64,000 bases of DNA from Nocardia altamirensis NBRC 108246 (GTDB taxonomy: Bacteria > Actinomycetota > Actinomycetes > Mycobacteriales > Mycobacteriaceae), in NCBI RefSeq assembly GCF_001612685.1, contig NZ_BDAY01000010.1, positions 62,001 through 126,000 of the forward strand. Reading direction: 5' to 3'. This document shows, piece by piece, positions 1-9,480 of this stretch; the first letter of the stretch is position 1, and each line of letters opens with the position of its first letter. Position numbers and translations under genes: made by a program. The notes under the pieces are model-generated. The model was not told the DNA's origin and ran no database searches. It saw only the letters and a list, made by a program, of their open reading frames with translations.

Positions 1-555
1 GCCACCGATCGGACGGCGCAGCGCGGCCTCCTCGACGATCACCCACAATTGCGGCGGGTCGAGCCGGTCGAGGATGTTCTGACGGCGCATCCGCAGCGTG
101 ACCCGGCGTTCGATCGCGGACTGCGGCTCGTTCGAATGGGCAAGCGACAGCAGCACCCGCGCATATTCGGGGGTCTGCAGCAGCTCGGGCACCGCCCTCG
201 GCTCGTAGGCACGGACCAGCGTGGCCGCCTGCTCCAAGCCGAGATAGGTGTCGTACCACTTGGGCAGCCAGTCGCTGTCCCGATGCCACCAGCCCGACGC
301 GTTGGCCTGCCTGGCCAGCTCCAGGTACTCCTCGCGCTCGATCGGGTCGGCGATGCGATACAGATCCAGCAGATCCTCGAGGTCGCGCTCCCGGAAACCG
401 GTGCGGCCCAGCTCGAGTCGGCTGATCTTGGAGTGCGAGCCGCGGATCGCGTCGCCCGCCTCCTCCCTGCTGATCTCGGCCGCCTCCCGGAGCCTGCGCA
501 GCCTGCCGCCGAGCACCATCCGGAGCACGGTGGGGCCACCACCGGCCGGACTCAT
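1..555 (-). CDS. XRE-family regulator with DUF5753 domain, partial (3' end outside window)
   Basis: The first 185 codons are visible; the gene runs off the left edge. The reverse strand begins MSPAGGGPTVLRM, then a helix-turn-helix region with GDAIRGSHSKISRLELGRTG, then the segment WWHRDSDWLPKWYDTYLGLE that opens the DUF5753 domain in this family. It is a clear paralogue of the complete regulator at 10235-11122, with the same order of motifs. Family knowledge: such proteins are DNA-binding regulators in Actinobacteria, usually paired with small DUF397 proteins. The ATG at 555 is chosen because the HTH starts directly behind it; no strong ribosome site is seen in front. Confidence 0.85.
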   Translation of the reverse strand, partial: MSPAGGGPTVLRMVLGGRLRRLREAAEISREEAGDAIRGSHSKISRLELGRTGFRERDLEDLLDLYRIADPIEREEYLELARQANASGWWHRDSDWLPKWYDTYLGLEQAATLVRAYEPRAVPELLQTPEYARVLLSLAHSNEPQSAIERRVTLRMRRQNILDRLDPPQLWVIVEEAALRRPIGG

Positions 556-681
556 CCCGACACGGAGGGGTTCAGCAGACTGCCGCACCTCCGAAGCACG
601 CATTCTTCGAGTTTGCCACGCGACGACTGTCCGTTTCTACTGCCCAAAGACCCTGTGCCGGTGACCGAAGACGCCGTGCTT

Positions 682-1749
682 TCAGCGCAACGCGACGTCC
701 GCGATCGCCCGCCCGAACAGCTTTCTGCCATCACAGGTCGCGGTAAGCGCGAGGGTTGCCGTCCGCTGTTCCCGGTCGAGATCCTTGATCTTGCCCCGGA
801 ATTCGATGACGCTCGCCGTGGTCGCCGCCACCGGCGCGAACCCGGCGAAGCGCACGCCGTACCCGGTGACGGCGGCGGGATCGCCGAGCCATTCGGTGAG
901 GTAGCCCGCGCCGAGGCCCATGGTGAGCAGGCCGTGCGAGACGACATCCGGAAGGCCTGCGCTGCGCGCGACCAGGTCGCTGAAGTGGATCGGATTCGAA
1001 TCACCGGACACCCCTGCGTAATTCACCAGATCACCGCGGGAGAGCACGAACGAACGCGACGGCAGTTCCATGCCGACCGACAACTCGTCGAAGCTCGGCA
1101 CCGTCCGCGGCGTCCGTTGCCGATCCTTCGGGTCGGCGGCCGGCGGTTCATCGAAACATTCGACCACACCGGCCTCTTCGCCCAGGGCGGCCCGCTGCAA
1201 CGCGGCCTCGTGCCGGTCGGCGCCCGACTGCCCGGACATGATGACGCCGTCGACGGCCGTCCGCAGCTCGGTGGCGATCTCGACGCCGGTCTGGGCGACC
1301 GCGGTGGAGGTCGCGGTCTGCAGCAGCTCCTTGTGCTGGTTGGTGAGCACGTTCTTGGTCACCATGAAGTCTTTGTCGCCGAACTGGCGGAACGACTCGA
1401 TATAGGAGACGCAGTGCAGCTGATCGCCCGCAAGCACGGGGCGGTGCACCTGGATCGACTGCTCGGTCTGCAGCACCTGGCCGATGTCGTAGGCGGACAG
1501 CACCGACTCGAACATCTTGCGCTGCATCAACATCAGCACGATCGAGGTGAAGGTGAGCGGCGCAACCAGGCCGTCGTAGCCAAGGTCGGCAGCCGCCGAT
1601 TCGTGCCAGTGTGCCGGATGCCTGTCCTGCAGAGCGCGCGCGAATTCACGGATCTTCTCGCGCCCTACTTCGTAGTGCTCCGTCATCCGGTAGTGGCGCC
1701 CAACCAGGGCCTGCGCTTGTTCGGATGCAGTGGTCGTGATGTCGTTCAT
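682..1749 (-). CDS. fused MaoC-like (R)-hydratase/dehydratase, 355 aa
   Basis: Two hot-dog folds in one chain. The N-terminal half (about residues 10-170) resembles the FAS1-like/HadA-type dehydratase domain. The C-terminal half carries the MaoC hydratase signature GDSNPIHFSD with the catalytic Asp and His, followed by a GLPDVVSHGLLTMGL stretch. Family role: hydration of enoyl thioesters or dehydration of 3-hydroxyacyl thioesters, as in mycobacterial HadAB. Here both roles are fused in one protein. The ATG at 1749 is preferred over an upstream in-frame start because AAAGAGG lies just before it. It stands alone between two convergent or unrelated genes, so the pathway is not shown by context. 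Confidence 0.85.
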   Translation of the reverse strand: MNDITTTASEQAQALVGRHYRMTEHYEVGREKIREFARALQDRHPAHWHESAAADLGYDGLVAPLTFTSIVLMLMQRKMFESVLSAYDIGQVLQTEQSIQVHRPVLAGDQLHCVSYIESFRQFGDKDFMVTKNVLTNQHKELLQTATSTAVAQTGVEIATELRTAVDGVIMSGQSGADRHEAALQRAALGEEAGVVECFDEPPAADPKDRQRTPRTVPSFDELSVGMELPSRSFVLSRGDLVNYAGVSGDSNPIHFSDLVARSAGLPDVVSHGLLTMGLGAGYLTEWLGDPAAVTGYGVRFAGFAPVAATTASVIEFRGKIKDLDREQRTATLALTATCDGRKLFGRAIADVALR

Positions 1750-1957
1750 GTGCCTCTTTCGCGAATCCGCGGCGTCGAGCTCGCCCGGACCGCAACACAA
1801 TACCGAAACGCGGCATGGTCACCTCCCGCGGGCGGGAAGAGCGGACCGGGCTCCACCGAGACGAAGGAGCGTCGTCCGTGATTGATCGCCGCATCGGCGC
1901 CGAGTGCAACACCAAATATTCAGGAGGCTTGACGCCGACCCCGCACTCGGCAACCGT

Positions 1958-3397
1958 TCAGCATTCGTTGGGCGCAGGCACACCGTGCAGTCGCTGATCC
2001 AGCCAGAGCATCGCCTCCGGATAGCCGAGCCCGGCCGCGATGATGTGTTCGCCGAACACGCTGCGATACACCGCGGGCACGCCGAGCCTGCACTGTTCCT
2101 GGTACAGGTTGCGCGCGCCCTCGGCCGGGATCCAGAACTCCTGCTCGCCGTTGTAGATGTACAGCGGCGTCGCCGATTTCATGTCCGCCATCCTGGTGAC
2201 CCGGTAAATCTGGTCGGCCACTTCGGAATTCAGCGGATCGGGGATGTTGGCCGCGATATCGATCGGCAGCATCAGGATGCCGATCGCCCCATAGGTGCTG
2301 CCGCAGAAGTTCTTCACCGGTGAGGTCGCGATCCACTGCGCCAGATTGTTCATCCGCGCCAGGATCTCCGGGCGCTCCCTGCCGATGCCGAAGACCGCGG
2401 CCATGAACACCGCCGACGCGAGGTTGCCGTTCATGCTGCGCGCGAGGATCTGATAATCCGCGGGGACGCCGCCGAGCGTGGCGCCGACGATGACGTCCGC
2501 CAATTCCGGTGCGTAGCCTGCGATCAGCTTCACCGCACCGTGCGTGGCGATGGCGCCGCCCGAGTACCCTGTCATCCCGAATCGGCTCGCGCCGAACTCG
2601 ACCGGGAACTGCCCGCGGACCGCGCGGATGGCGTCGAGCACCGCATGCCCTGCCGTGATCGGCTCGGCGTAGGCCATCCACGGACCCTCGTGGTCGGGGA
2701 TGAGCACGGCGTAGCCGCGCAACGCGGCGAGATAGGTCGTCGGCGGGATGAAGTCGGTGACGCTCGTGTCGGTGTTGAAGCCGTGTGCCAGCGTGTATCC
2801 GGGCGTACATGTGCGTCCGAGCGCATCGATCGGCAGGTTGTTGACCACCACCGGTCGCGGACCGGGCCCCGACCAGGCGGCCGCGGGCACCACCAGTGTC
2901 GCCGTGGCGTACGAGGGCGCGCCCTTCGCGTCGGTGGTCCGGTATTTCAAGAGCTGCGCGCGCTGAATCGGCAGCAGCATCAGCGGGGCCGTCGTCGCGG
3001 TGACGTCCCTGACCTCGATGAGCTCACCCTCGGCGAGGTCGGCCAGGTTCGCGGGCCATGCGTCGAAGATCGGATCGCCGACGTTCTCGGGCAGCACGGC
3101 CCGGTGCAGTGCGACGGTCGAAGGATGCGCACTCGAGTCGAGGATCACCGTCGACTCGGCAGGCGCGAGCGGCGGCGGCGGAATCACCTGATCGATGAAC
3201 TCTTGCAGAGTAGGCAGCGGCGCAGGCGCCTCAGGCGGCGGCAACAATCCTGGTAGGTCCGCCACTTGCGGTAGCGCGGGTAGTGGCGGCAGCCCGGGAA
3301 TGCCGAGTGGCGGCGCAGGCGGCTCGGCGACCGCCTGTCCCGTCGCGGTCGGGCACAGCAGTAGTAAGGCCACGGCAATGGCAGGCAAGCATCTCAT
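1958..3397 (-). CDS. secreted lipase, secretory lipase (LIP) family, 479 aa
   Basis: A signal peptide of about 24 residues (cut near AVAEPP) is followed by a proline-rich linker to about residue 75 and an alpha/beta-hydrolase domain. The nucleophile elbow GYSGG places the catalytic Ser at about residue 279. The C-terminal GEHIIAAG supplies a likely His. Where relatives usually have an Asp before an xIP motif this protein reads EQEFWIP, so the acid may be Glu or lie elsewhere. Family knowledge: extracellular triacylglycerol or ester hydrolysis. The ATG at 3397 has AAAGG 9 nt upstream. It is the first of three lipases on this strand within 5 kb. Confidence 0.9.
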   Translation of the reverse strand: MRCLPAIAVALLLLCPTATGQAVAEPPAPPLGIPGLPPLPALPQVADLPGLLPPPEAPAPLPTLQEFIDQVIPPPPLAPAESTVILDSSAHPSTVALHRAVLPENVGDPIFDAWPANLADLAEGELIEVRDVTATTAPLMLLPIQRAQLLKYRTTDAKGAPSYATATLVVPAAAWSGPGPRPVVVNNLPIDALGRTCTPGYTLAHGFNTDTSVTDFIPPTTYLAALRGYAVLIPDHEGPWMAYAEPITAGHAVLDAIRAVRGQFPVEFGASRFGMTGYSGGAIATHGAVKLIAGYAPELADVIVGATLGGVPADYQILARSMNGNLASAVFMAAVFGIGRERPEILARMNNLAQWIATSPVKNFCGSTYGAIGILMLPIDIAANIPDPLNSEVADQIYRVTRMADMKSATPLYIYNGEQEFWIPAEGARNLYQEQCRLGVPAVYRSVFGEHIIAAGLGYPEAMLWLDQRLHGVPAPNEC

Positions 3398-3625
3398 GGC
3401 ACACGCCTTTGGGTGCGGACGTCAGGTTCGTCTGACCCCGGGCAGATGCGGCCTTCGGCCCCCGAAATGTCCCCTACCGAACCGAGGCCAGGCAGTCAGG
3501 CTAACCGGCGCACACCCCGCGACGCGCCCAAGCGGCCGAGTCGTGCATGACACGTATCCGAACCGCAACAACCGAGCCGAATGTCGCTCGTGGCGAATCA
3601 GTTCGGCTCGGCTGCGATCACGCGG

Positions 3626-4870
3626 TCAGCAGTTGCTCGGCGCCTTCTCTCCTCGGAAACGGGCGTCGAGCCAGGTCAACGCCGCCGGAATGCCGAGCAC
3701 CGCAGCGCTGAGATGGTCAGGCACCGGAATTTGCTCGGTCTGCACGGTTGCACCCGCTGCACACCAGCGGCGGTCGGTGTTCACCACCGCATCCACCGGG
3801 ATGAGCCCGTCGATCGGCGAATGCCATTCGAACACCGGCATTTTCGGCACACCCTCGTACAGCTCGAGACTGTTCTCCTCGACGACGCGCCGTGCGGTCG
3901 CGTCGTTGATCATCGAGGTGGACTTCGCGAAGTCGAGCGCACCACGGCCCGCACCGGCCGCCAGGATGTCGTTGGTGCAGCTGTTGGCCATCTGCGCCCT
4001 GGCCGCGAGGCCACGTTCGTTCAACTGGTCGCTGAGCGGGAACCGATCCGGATACTCCCGCTCCAGACCGAGGCCGGCGGCCAAGGCGAGCCCGAACACC
4101 GGATGCGAGCTGAGGCCGAGCGCCTCCATCATCTTCACCAGGTTCATCGGCACGCCGCCCATGGCCGCGCCCGCGATCTCCAGTTCGGGCGCATACGTCG
4201 GCTGCAGTGCCGCCGCCCACGCGGTGGCCATGCCGCCGCCGGAATAGCCGACCATCGCGACCGGACTCTTCTGCACGTCGAACTGGGCGACCTGCTTGAC
4301 CGCGCGAATGCTGTCCAGCGTGATCTGCCCACCGAGTTTGGCCGCGCCGTAGGCGAAGTTCGGTCCGAGATGATCGGGCAGCACCACGCTCCAGCCGCGC
4401 TGCAGCAGCACGTTCCAGCCGGGCGCCTCGCGGACGATCAGGTTCGGGTCGCCGGTGTAGAGAACGCGGGACACCGAGCATTCGGCGCCGAGTCCGTTGA
4501 TGATGTGCTGGAACGACAGCAGCGGTCCGTCCTTGGCGTGCACGCGAGGGGTGAGCACCGTGGTGGTCGCCGCGATCGGCTTGCCCTCAGAACTGGTGGA
4601 TCGGAATCGGACGACCGTCACCGTAGTGTCGGGAAAGATCATCAGCGGTGGCATGGGGCGCGTCGCGATGACATCGCCCGGCTGCATGTCCGCGATGTCC
4701 GCGGGCGTCGAATAGAAGGGATCGGGATCAGGGGTCGGATACAACGGTTCGCTCTGCGCGGCGCCGGCCATCGTGGCCACCAGCATCACGCCAGCGGCCA
4801 ATGCGGCCAGCCTGCGCACTGATCGCCTGCGGGACACTCCCCTGCCCATCGAACGTAGGGCCTCACTCAT
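3626..4870 (-). CDS. secreted lipase, secretory lipase (LIP) family, 414 aa
   Basis: Starts MSEALRSMGRGVSRRRSV: a basic N-region, then a hydrophobic stretch ending ATMAGAAQSEP, a typical signal peptide. The hydrolase domain has the elbow VGYSGGGMATAW, an acid in PIDGLIP, and His in PDHLSAA, so the full Ser-Asp-His triad can be seen, unlike the neighbour at 1958-3397. The ATG at 4870 is chosen because GAGAGG stands about 10 nt before it and the signal peptide begins there; the frame is open further upstream but without signal-like sequence. Separated from the next lipase by 228 nt, so co-transcription is not certain. Confidence 0.9.
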   Translation of the reverse strand: MSEALRSMGRGVSRRRSVRRLAALAAGVMLVATMAGAAQSEPLYPTPDPDPFYSTPADIADMQPGDVIATRPMPPLMIFPDTTVTVVRFRSTSSEGKPIAATTTVLTPRVHAKDGPLLSFQHIINGLGAECSVSRVLYTGDPNLIVREAPGWNVLLQRGWSVVLPDHLGPNFAYGAAKLGGQITLDSIRAVKQVAQFDVQKSPVAMVGYSGGGMATAWAAALQPTYAPELEIAGAAMGGVPMNLVKMMEALGLSSHPVFGLALAAGLGLEREYPDRFPLSDQLNERGLAARAQMANSCTNDILAAGAGRGALDFAKSTSMINDATARRVVEENSLELYEGVPKMPVFEWHSPIDGLIPVDAVVNTDRRWCAAGATVQTEQIPVPDHLSAAVLGIPAALTWLDARFRGEKAPSNC

Positions 4871-5151
4871 CGATCGATACCTCTCGAAAATGGTCCACGT
4901 TGTGATCATCTTCGACAATTTTCCCGAGGACCGGCAGGGCGGACCGGAATCGTTTTGACAATTCACAAGTTTGGGGCGTCCGGTCTGTGATCGATGAGCG
5001 CGTCGCCTCGTGACACACCCCCACCGCACCGCTCGTGCGCTGTGAGATGTCCAGCCAATGGGACGGAATATGTTCGCCGCCATGCGAACCGCTCTACCTT
5101 CACTGGTACCGGCGCGGTCGCGGCGTGTCCGGGGTGAAGGGAGACGGTCGC

Positions 5152-5394
5152 ATGGCTGGCACTGCGCGCAAACTCGCTGATCGCGACCGTGTCGATGAGC
5201 CGCCGACGCGCCGGGTCACGGTCTACTTCGACGGCCCGACCCCGGAGGACGCGATGGTCCTCGAATACGCCGCGAGCAGCACCGAGGCGTGGGAATTCAC
5301 CTCGGCGGCAGTGCATGCGGGGCTCACCGTCACGGTCGACGGCATGATCCACCCCGGCTTGCGCAGACTGCCGTGCCGGTCACTCTGGCACTGA
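5152..5394 (+). CDS. small hypothetical protein, 80 aa
   Basis: Begins MAGTARKLADRDRVDEPPTRRVTVYFDGPTPEDAMV. Charged N-terminus, then a compact alpha/beta-like stretch; no transmembrane segment and no motif I recognise. AAGGGAG about 8 nt before the ATG supports this start over the upstream in-frame ATG at 5035. It stands alone, divergent from the lipase at 3626-4870 and convergent with the lipase at 5513-6643. Confidence 0.6.
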   Translation: MAGTARKLADRDRVDEPPTRRVTVYFDGPTPEDAMVLEYAASSTEAWEFTSAAVHAGLTVTVDGMIHPGLRRLPCRSLWH

Positions 5395-5512
5395 GCGGCA
5401 TTTGTGGCACGGGCGAATGGATTTCGTCTCGACGACGAAAGTCACTTGTTTTCAGCAGTTTCTGCACACTGGCATCGAATGCCATTCGACACCATGTGCA
5501 TTCCGGTGAGCG

Positions 5513-6643
5513 CTATTGCCCCGGACCGAGCACCCGACGCAGAAAAGCCATGACATCGGGCTGCGCCTCGTCCACGGTGCCGACATGGTCGCCGCGGTAC
5601 ACATGCGCCTCGAGATCGGTGCCCGACAAGCGCAGCTCGGCAATCAGCTTGGCGGTCAACGGCGCAGGAACCTGCATGTCCGCCAGGCCTTGACCGATGA
5701 AGAGCGGAACGGTGTATCCGTCGGTCGGGATCCGCAGCATCGCCGCGGCCGCCGCGACCAGCGCCGGGTCGTCGAGTGGCTTGGCGAGCATGGCGCCGAT
5801 CGACACGTCGGCCAACCGCGCGTTGGCCTGCTCGACGCACTCCGACTCGACCACCCGCAGCGCATCCAGACCGGTCAGTGTGAGATAGCTGTCGACATCG
5901 AGTTCCGGTGCACTGGCCCGCAATCCGGCCAGCAGCATCGCCAGATAGGCGGTCGTCCTGTCCAGTGGAAGTCGTGGGATCCACGGACCCGCCAGCGGCA
6001 AGGCGAGATCCAGGTTGGCGGGCGCGCCGGTGGCCGCCGCGCCGCGCAAGGCGAGCTCAGGAGCATCGGCAGGCGCGAGATGTGCCGTGAACAACGCCGC
6101 GTGTGCGCCCTGCGACTGGCCGAGCACCGCCCATCGGGTGCCGAGCGCAGGTGCGACTGCCTTCGCCGCACGCACGGCATCGATCAGGCTGCGCGCCTGC
6201 GAAGGTCCGTCCAGATACGGGTGGACGCCCGGCGTGCCGAGCCCGACATAGTCCGAGATCACCACCGCGTACCCGGCCTCGAGCAGCTGCGGATACAGCG
6301 AATTCAGATAGTACGTCCGAGGTTCCGCCGTGAACGAGCACTGATCGGCGATCCCGGTGGTGCCGTGCGCGTACGCCACGATCGGCCAACCGCCGGGCGG
6401 CGGCGGTCCCGGCGGCAGATAGACCGCACCGGTGCTCTGCATCGGCCCGCGCGGCCCACGGGACCAATAGGTCATCCGTTCCGCCGTCGCCGCGCCCGCC
6501 ACCCGGAATCGTCCGGTCAGCTCCGCCAGATTCGTCACCGTTCCCGGCCCGTCCGCCGACTGCGCCGACGCCGGGATGGCCAGTGCGAGCGCTACCGAGA
6601 CCACGACCCCGGCCGTCCCCGCGATGAATCGTGTACACATCAT
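5513..6643 (-). CDS. secreted lipase/esterase, alpha/beta-hydrolase, 376 aa
   Basis: Begins MMCTRFIAGTAGVVVSVALA with a signal peptide cut near ASAQSA. The nucleophile elbow is GQSQGA, with an oxyanion-side YAHGTTG loop about 100 residues earlier and a C-terminal GDHVGTVDEA giving a His. It belongs to the broad bacterial lipase group but is diverged from the two GYSGG lipases next to it. Two tandem ATGs (6643 and 6640) could both serve. Function: hydrolysis of lipids or esters outside the membrane, substrate unknown. Confidence 0.85.
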   Translation of the reverse strand: MMCTRFIAGTAGVVVSVALALAIPASAQSADGPGTVTNLAELTGRFRVAGAATAERMTYWSRGPRGPMQSTGAVYLPPGPPPPGGWPIVAYAHGTTGIADQCSFTAEPRTYYLNSLYPQLLEAGYAVVISDYVGLGTPGVHPYLDGPSQARSLIDAVRAAKAVAPALGTRWAVLGQSQGAHAALFTAHLAPADAPELALRGAAATGAPANLDLALPLAGPWIPRLPLDRTTAYLAMLLAGLRASAPELDVDSYLTLTGLDALRVVESECVEQANARLADVSIGAMLAKPLDDPALVAAAAAMLRIPTDGYTVPLFIGQGLADMQVPAPLTAKLIAELRLSGTDLEAHVYRGDHVGTVDEAQPDVMAFLRRVLGPGQ

Positions 6644-6898
6644 CGACCGACTATCCCCACTGCGCGCCGTCCCGGCAAGCCATGACAATCGGTGCCAGCA
6701 AACGGCGGCGTGGTGCGAGTGACCCGCCCCCACTTCGAGGACACAAGCTCCGCCGAGCACGCCATTACGGTGAAAATGCGGTGGGCGGGTGTCGAAGGTA
6801 CCGAGCGGTCGCTAGGCTCGACGGAGGACAGACGGCATGCGGGACAGCGCTGATGCCATAGCGAACCGTTGCCGTGGCACAACGCGGAGGGAGCTGGC

Positions 6899-7426
6899 GT
6901 GGGGTACTCGGATCGGGCAGGTCGCCGGTGGCGACCAACCGAGCCGGGAGGCCGAGTCCTAGCGGCGATGCTGCTGTGCGCCCTCGTGCTGCCTGCCGGC
7001 ACGGCCTGCGGATCGGGTAGCCCCACCGCCGAGCCGACCACCGTATCGTCCACCACGACAACCATTTCCGCGCCACCTACCGCGCCGAGCGCGGTGCCTG
7101 TCGTCGATCCCTATGCCGGACAGCCGCTCATCGACCATGTCAGCTGGGTCGAGGCGATCGACGGGGCGCGGCTGCTCGTCTACCCCACCACCGCCGGGCG
7201 TCAGACCACGTTTCCCGGTGCCGACGAGCGGGCATGGCAAGAAGTGGTCGCACAGTCCGCCGACGCGGACACCCCCGGCATGCGCGACCAGTTCGTCTGT
7301 CACTGGGCGTGGGCCCGGCTGGTGCAGCCGGACAAGCCGAGCTGGAATCTGGAACCGTGGCGCCCTGCCGTCGGCTATCAGGCCACCGTCGAAGCACGCT
7401 GCAACCCGGGCGGTCCCGAACGCTGA
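6899..7426 (+). CDS. DUF2599-family lipoprotein-like secreted protein, 175 aa
   Basis: Start is the GTG at 6899, because GGAGGGAG lies 5-6 nt before it; the in-frame ATG at 6869 has no such site. The N-terminus is basic then hydrophobic and ends LPAGTACGSG, a passable lipobox with Cys. A Ser/Thr-rich linker of about 30 residues follows. The C-terminal half has WVEAIDGARLLVYPTTAGR and GADERAWQEVV, the pattern of the DUF2599 domain common in mycobacteria and nocardiae. The molecular role of that domain is not known to me. Confidence 0.75.
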   Translation: MGYSDRAGRRWRPTEPGGRVLAAMLLCALVLPAGTACGSGSPTAEPTTVSSTTTTISAPPTAPSAVPVVDPYAGQPLIDHVSWVEAIDGARLLVYPTTAGRQTTFPGADERAWQEVVAQSADADTPGMRDQFVCHWAWARLVQPDKPSWNLEPWRPAVGYQATVEARCNPGGPER

Positions 7427-7475
7427 GTGTCACAGCGACAGTGCCGGGCACCGCCCCCAACCGAGAGGACCGACC

Positions 7476-8162
7476 ATGCGCACCGTCATCGCAGGCGGAC
7501 ACGGGAAGATCGCCCTGCTGCTCGCCGAGCTGCTCACCCGCCGCGGCGACCAGGTCGCTGCCCTGATCCGCAATCCGGACCACGCCGCCGATGTCACCGC
7601 CGCAGGCGCCGAACCGATCGTGCTCGATCTCGAGCACGCCACCGACGACGCGCTGCTCGCCGTCGTGAAGGGCGCGGACGCAGCGGTTTTCGCGGCGGGC
7701 GCTGGCCCGGGCAGCGGCGCGGCCCGCAAGTACGCGGTCGACAGAGACGGCTCGGTCAGGTTGGCCGCGACCGCCGAACGGGCAGGCGTGCGGCGCTTCG
7801 TCCAGATCTCCTCGATCGGTGCGGGCGAGCCGCCCGCACCCGGCACCGACGACGTCTTCGCCGCGTACCTCGACGCCAAGACGCAAGCCGAAACCGACCT
7901 GCGCGCACGGGATCTGGACTGGACGATCGTGCGGCCCGGCGGCCTGCTCGACGTCGCGGGCACCGGTCGCGTCACGTTGGCGCCACCGCCTGTCGCTCGC
8001 GGCGACATCCCCCGGGCCGATGTGGCCGCCGTGGTCGCCGAACTACTGCCCGCCACACCCACCGTCGGCGCCACGCTCGTTCTCGTGTCCGGCGACACGC
8101 CGATCGAGGCGGCGGTAGCCCAGCTCGGTGTCGCGAAAGAGCGTGCTGTCCAGACGGATTGA
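7476..8162 (+). CDS. NAD(P)-binding oxidoreductase (atypical SDR, NmrA/SDR_a5-like), 228 aa
   Basis: Begins MRTVIAGGHGKIALLLAELL, a nucleotide-binding loop of the GGxGxI type. Downstream are FVQISSIGAGEP, a YLDAKTQAE segment in the place of the YxxxK motif, and WTIVRPGGLL, the normal layout of the atypical SDR family. GAGAGGACCGACC precedes the ATG. The 28-nt gap to the next gene suggests one transcript with the ABM monooxygenase. Substrate unknown; such proteins act as quinone or NAD(P)H sensors or reductases. Confidence 0.85.
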   Translation: MRTVIAGGHGKIALLLAELLTRRGDQVAALIRNPDHAADVTAAGAEPIVLDLEHATDDALLAVVKGADAAVFAAGAGPGSGAARKYAVDRDGSVRLAATAERAGVRRFVQISSIGAGEPPAPGTDDVFAAYLDAKTQAETDLRARDLDWTIVRPGGLLDVAGTGRVTLAPPPVARGDIPRADVAAVVAELLPATPTVGATLVLVSGDTPIEAAVAQLGVAKERAVQTD

Positions 8163-8189
8163 CACGCCGCCATCGAGGGGAGAGCAACT

Positions 8190-8489
8190 GTGTTCAGCCG
8201 CATCGTGTCCATGAAGATCCGCGAGGGTTCGCGCGCGGATTTCCTCGACGCCGTCGCCCGCAGCGCGGCCACCTCGCTGCGCGACGAGCCGGGTTGCCTG
8301 CGCTTCGACATCTGCGCCGACCGCGTCGATCCGTACCGTTTCTTCCTCTACCAGCTGTATATCGACGACGAGGCGGCCGAGGCGCACCGTTTCACCGAGC
8401 ACTTCCTCGAGCTGACGGCCGCGGCGGAGCGTTACGTGGAGCCAGGCACCCACATCGATTACAGCACCGACGTCCTTTTCAGCGGCTAA
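8190..8489 (+). CDS. putative quinol monooxygenase / ABM-domain protein, 99 aa
   Basis: Single ferredoxin-like ABM domain: MFSRIVSMKIREGSRADFL, EPGCLRFDICAD, FFLYQLYIDDEAAEAHR, HFLEL. Length is that of YgiN-like quinol monooxygenases (about 100 aa). GTG start at 8190 with GAGGGGAGAG upstream. Follows the NAD(P)-binding protein by 28 nt, a usual pairing of redox genes. No cofactor-binding residues are needed in this family. Confidence 0.8.
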   Translation: MFSRIVSMKIREGSRADFLDAVARSAATSLRDEPGCLRFDICADRVDPYRFFLYQLYIDDEAAEAHRFTEHFLELTAAAERYVEPGTHIDYSTDVLFSG

Positions 8490-8566
8490 TGAAACGTGGT
8501 GCAGAAGTCGGCGTCAGCAAACCTGCAGACGCCAAATCCCGCACGTGCGCTTGCAAATAGATCGTG

Positions 8567-8605
8567 CAGATGCACTTGCATCTGAAAGCGACGGGGACCT
8601 AAACT
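8567..8605 (+). promoter_or_regulatory. palindrome overlapping a predicted sigma-70-type promoter (site A)
   Basis: CAGATGCACTTGCATCTG (8567-8584) is an inverted repeat with perfect 8-bp arms around CT. It overlaps a -35-like TTGCAT (8576-8581), followed after 18 nt by the -10-like TAAACT (8600-8605). A second half-similar site TGCGCTTGCA lies 25 bp upstream at 8546. The same arrangement is found at 12642-12680. It is placed to drive the small gene at 8711. The promoter call is an inference from sequence. Confidence 0.6.
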
Positions 8606-8710
8606 CAGTCCCGCAACGCTTTACAGGGGACAACCAGGGGAGGCCGCATTGGCGGGCCGAAGGCCGCAATCGCCATGGGTCCGCCGCCGCCAAACGTCAG
8701 GGGCGTTCTG

Positions 8711-9016
8711 ATGAACCAACCACTCTCCGGCGCTCGGCTCGGTATAGCCGACGCCATACTGGTCGAGAAGCCAGCGAACGGTACAAGAATGAGCACACAG
8801 TCGGCCCGAAGCGGCCACAGGAACACCGCGTACTCGCGGGAAACCGCCGTCGCGTTCGTCATCGATGCCGTCGAGTCCACCGGTGCGGCCACCCGGGACG
8901 ATTTCGATATCGACCGGATCGTCACCACCGCGCACGACGTGGTCGATGACTGGGATATCCAGGCACTGCAGCCGGCGACCTTCTGGCGGATCGCCTCCAG
9001 CTTCATCAAGCAGTGA
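8711..9016 (+). CDS. small hypothetical protein, 101 aa
   Basis: Starts MNQPLSGARLG. I choose the ATG at 8711 because its leader (AGGGGCGTTCTG then ATG) matches that of the gene at 12771 (AGGGGCGGTCGA then ATG), whose product also begins MSQP. The C-terminal half is helical and acidic, ending TFWRIASSFIKQ; no domain recognised. An internal ATG at 8789 (MSTQSARSG) is the alternative start. The predicted promoter lies about 100 nt upstream and the two leaders are similar, so the two small genes are probably controlled together. Confidence 0.55.
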   Translation: MNQPLSGARLGIADAILVEKPANGTRMSTQSARSGHRNTAYSRETAVAFVIDAVESTGAATRDDFDIDRIVTTAHDVVDDWDIQALQPATFWRIASSFIKQ

Positions 9017-9480
9017 CCGGATCGGGCATCCCGGTGTCCCGTTCGCACCGAATTGCCTTGTACCGCAAGCCCTGAGCCACCTTGTTCCACCGGCGATGAT
9101 CTACCCTCAGGCTCAGGGTTTGCGGCACAAGACACGAAGGCGATGACCGACATCGTGCTGCCCGAAGCCGCCCGGATCGAAATACCTGTCCCCCGTGGCG
9201 ATTCGGCGCGGGCGAACAGCCAACGATCCGCCATCGGCCCGTGCCGAGGGCGAGCGGCCGCTCCCCCGTCGAATTGACGTGCGCCCCAGGCGCTTCCCAA
9301 TTCCTCCGGCCTTGCCACGCCGAAATCCGTACTCTCCCTAAGGGTTCGCGCCTGCCTCAAACCCATGCCTGAGGTGCGAACTCCAAGGACTGCCACGGAT
9401 CTATCGGCCACGCACCGGCCACCCCAAACCTCGCGCCGCCCAACGGCTTCCCGCCACCCGCGGCGCGCGGGACCACGATC

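Noticed and set aside
49..1881. 610-codon plus-strand frame
   Set aside because: Antisense to the XRE regulator and the MaoC hydratase; no motifs and antisense-like composition.
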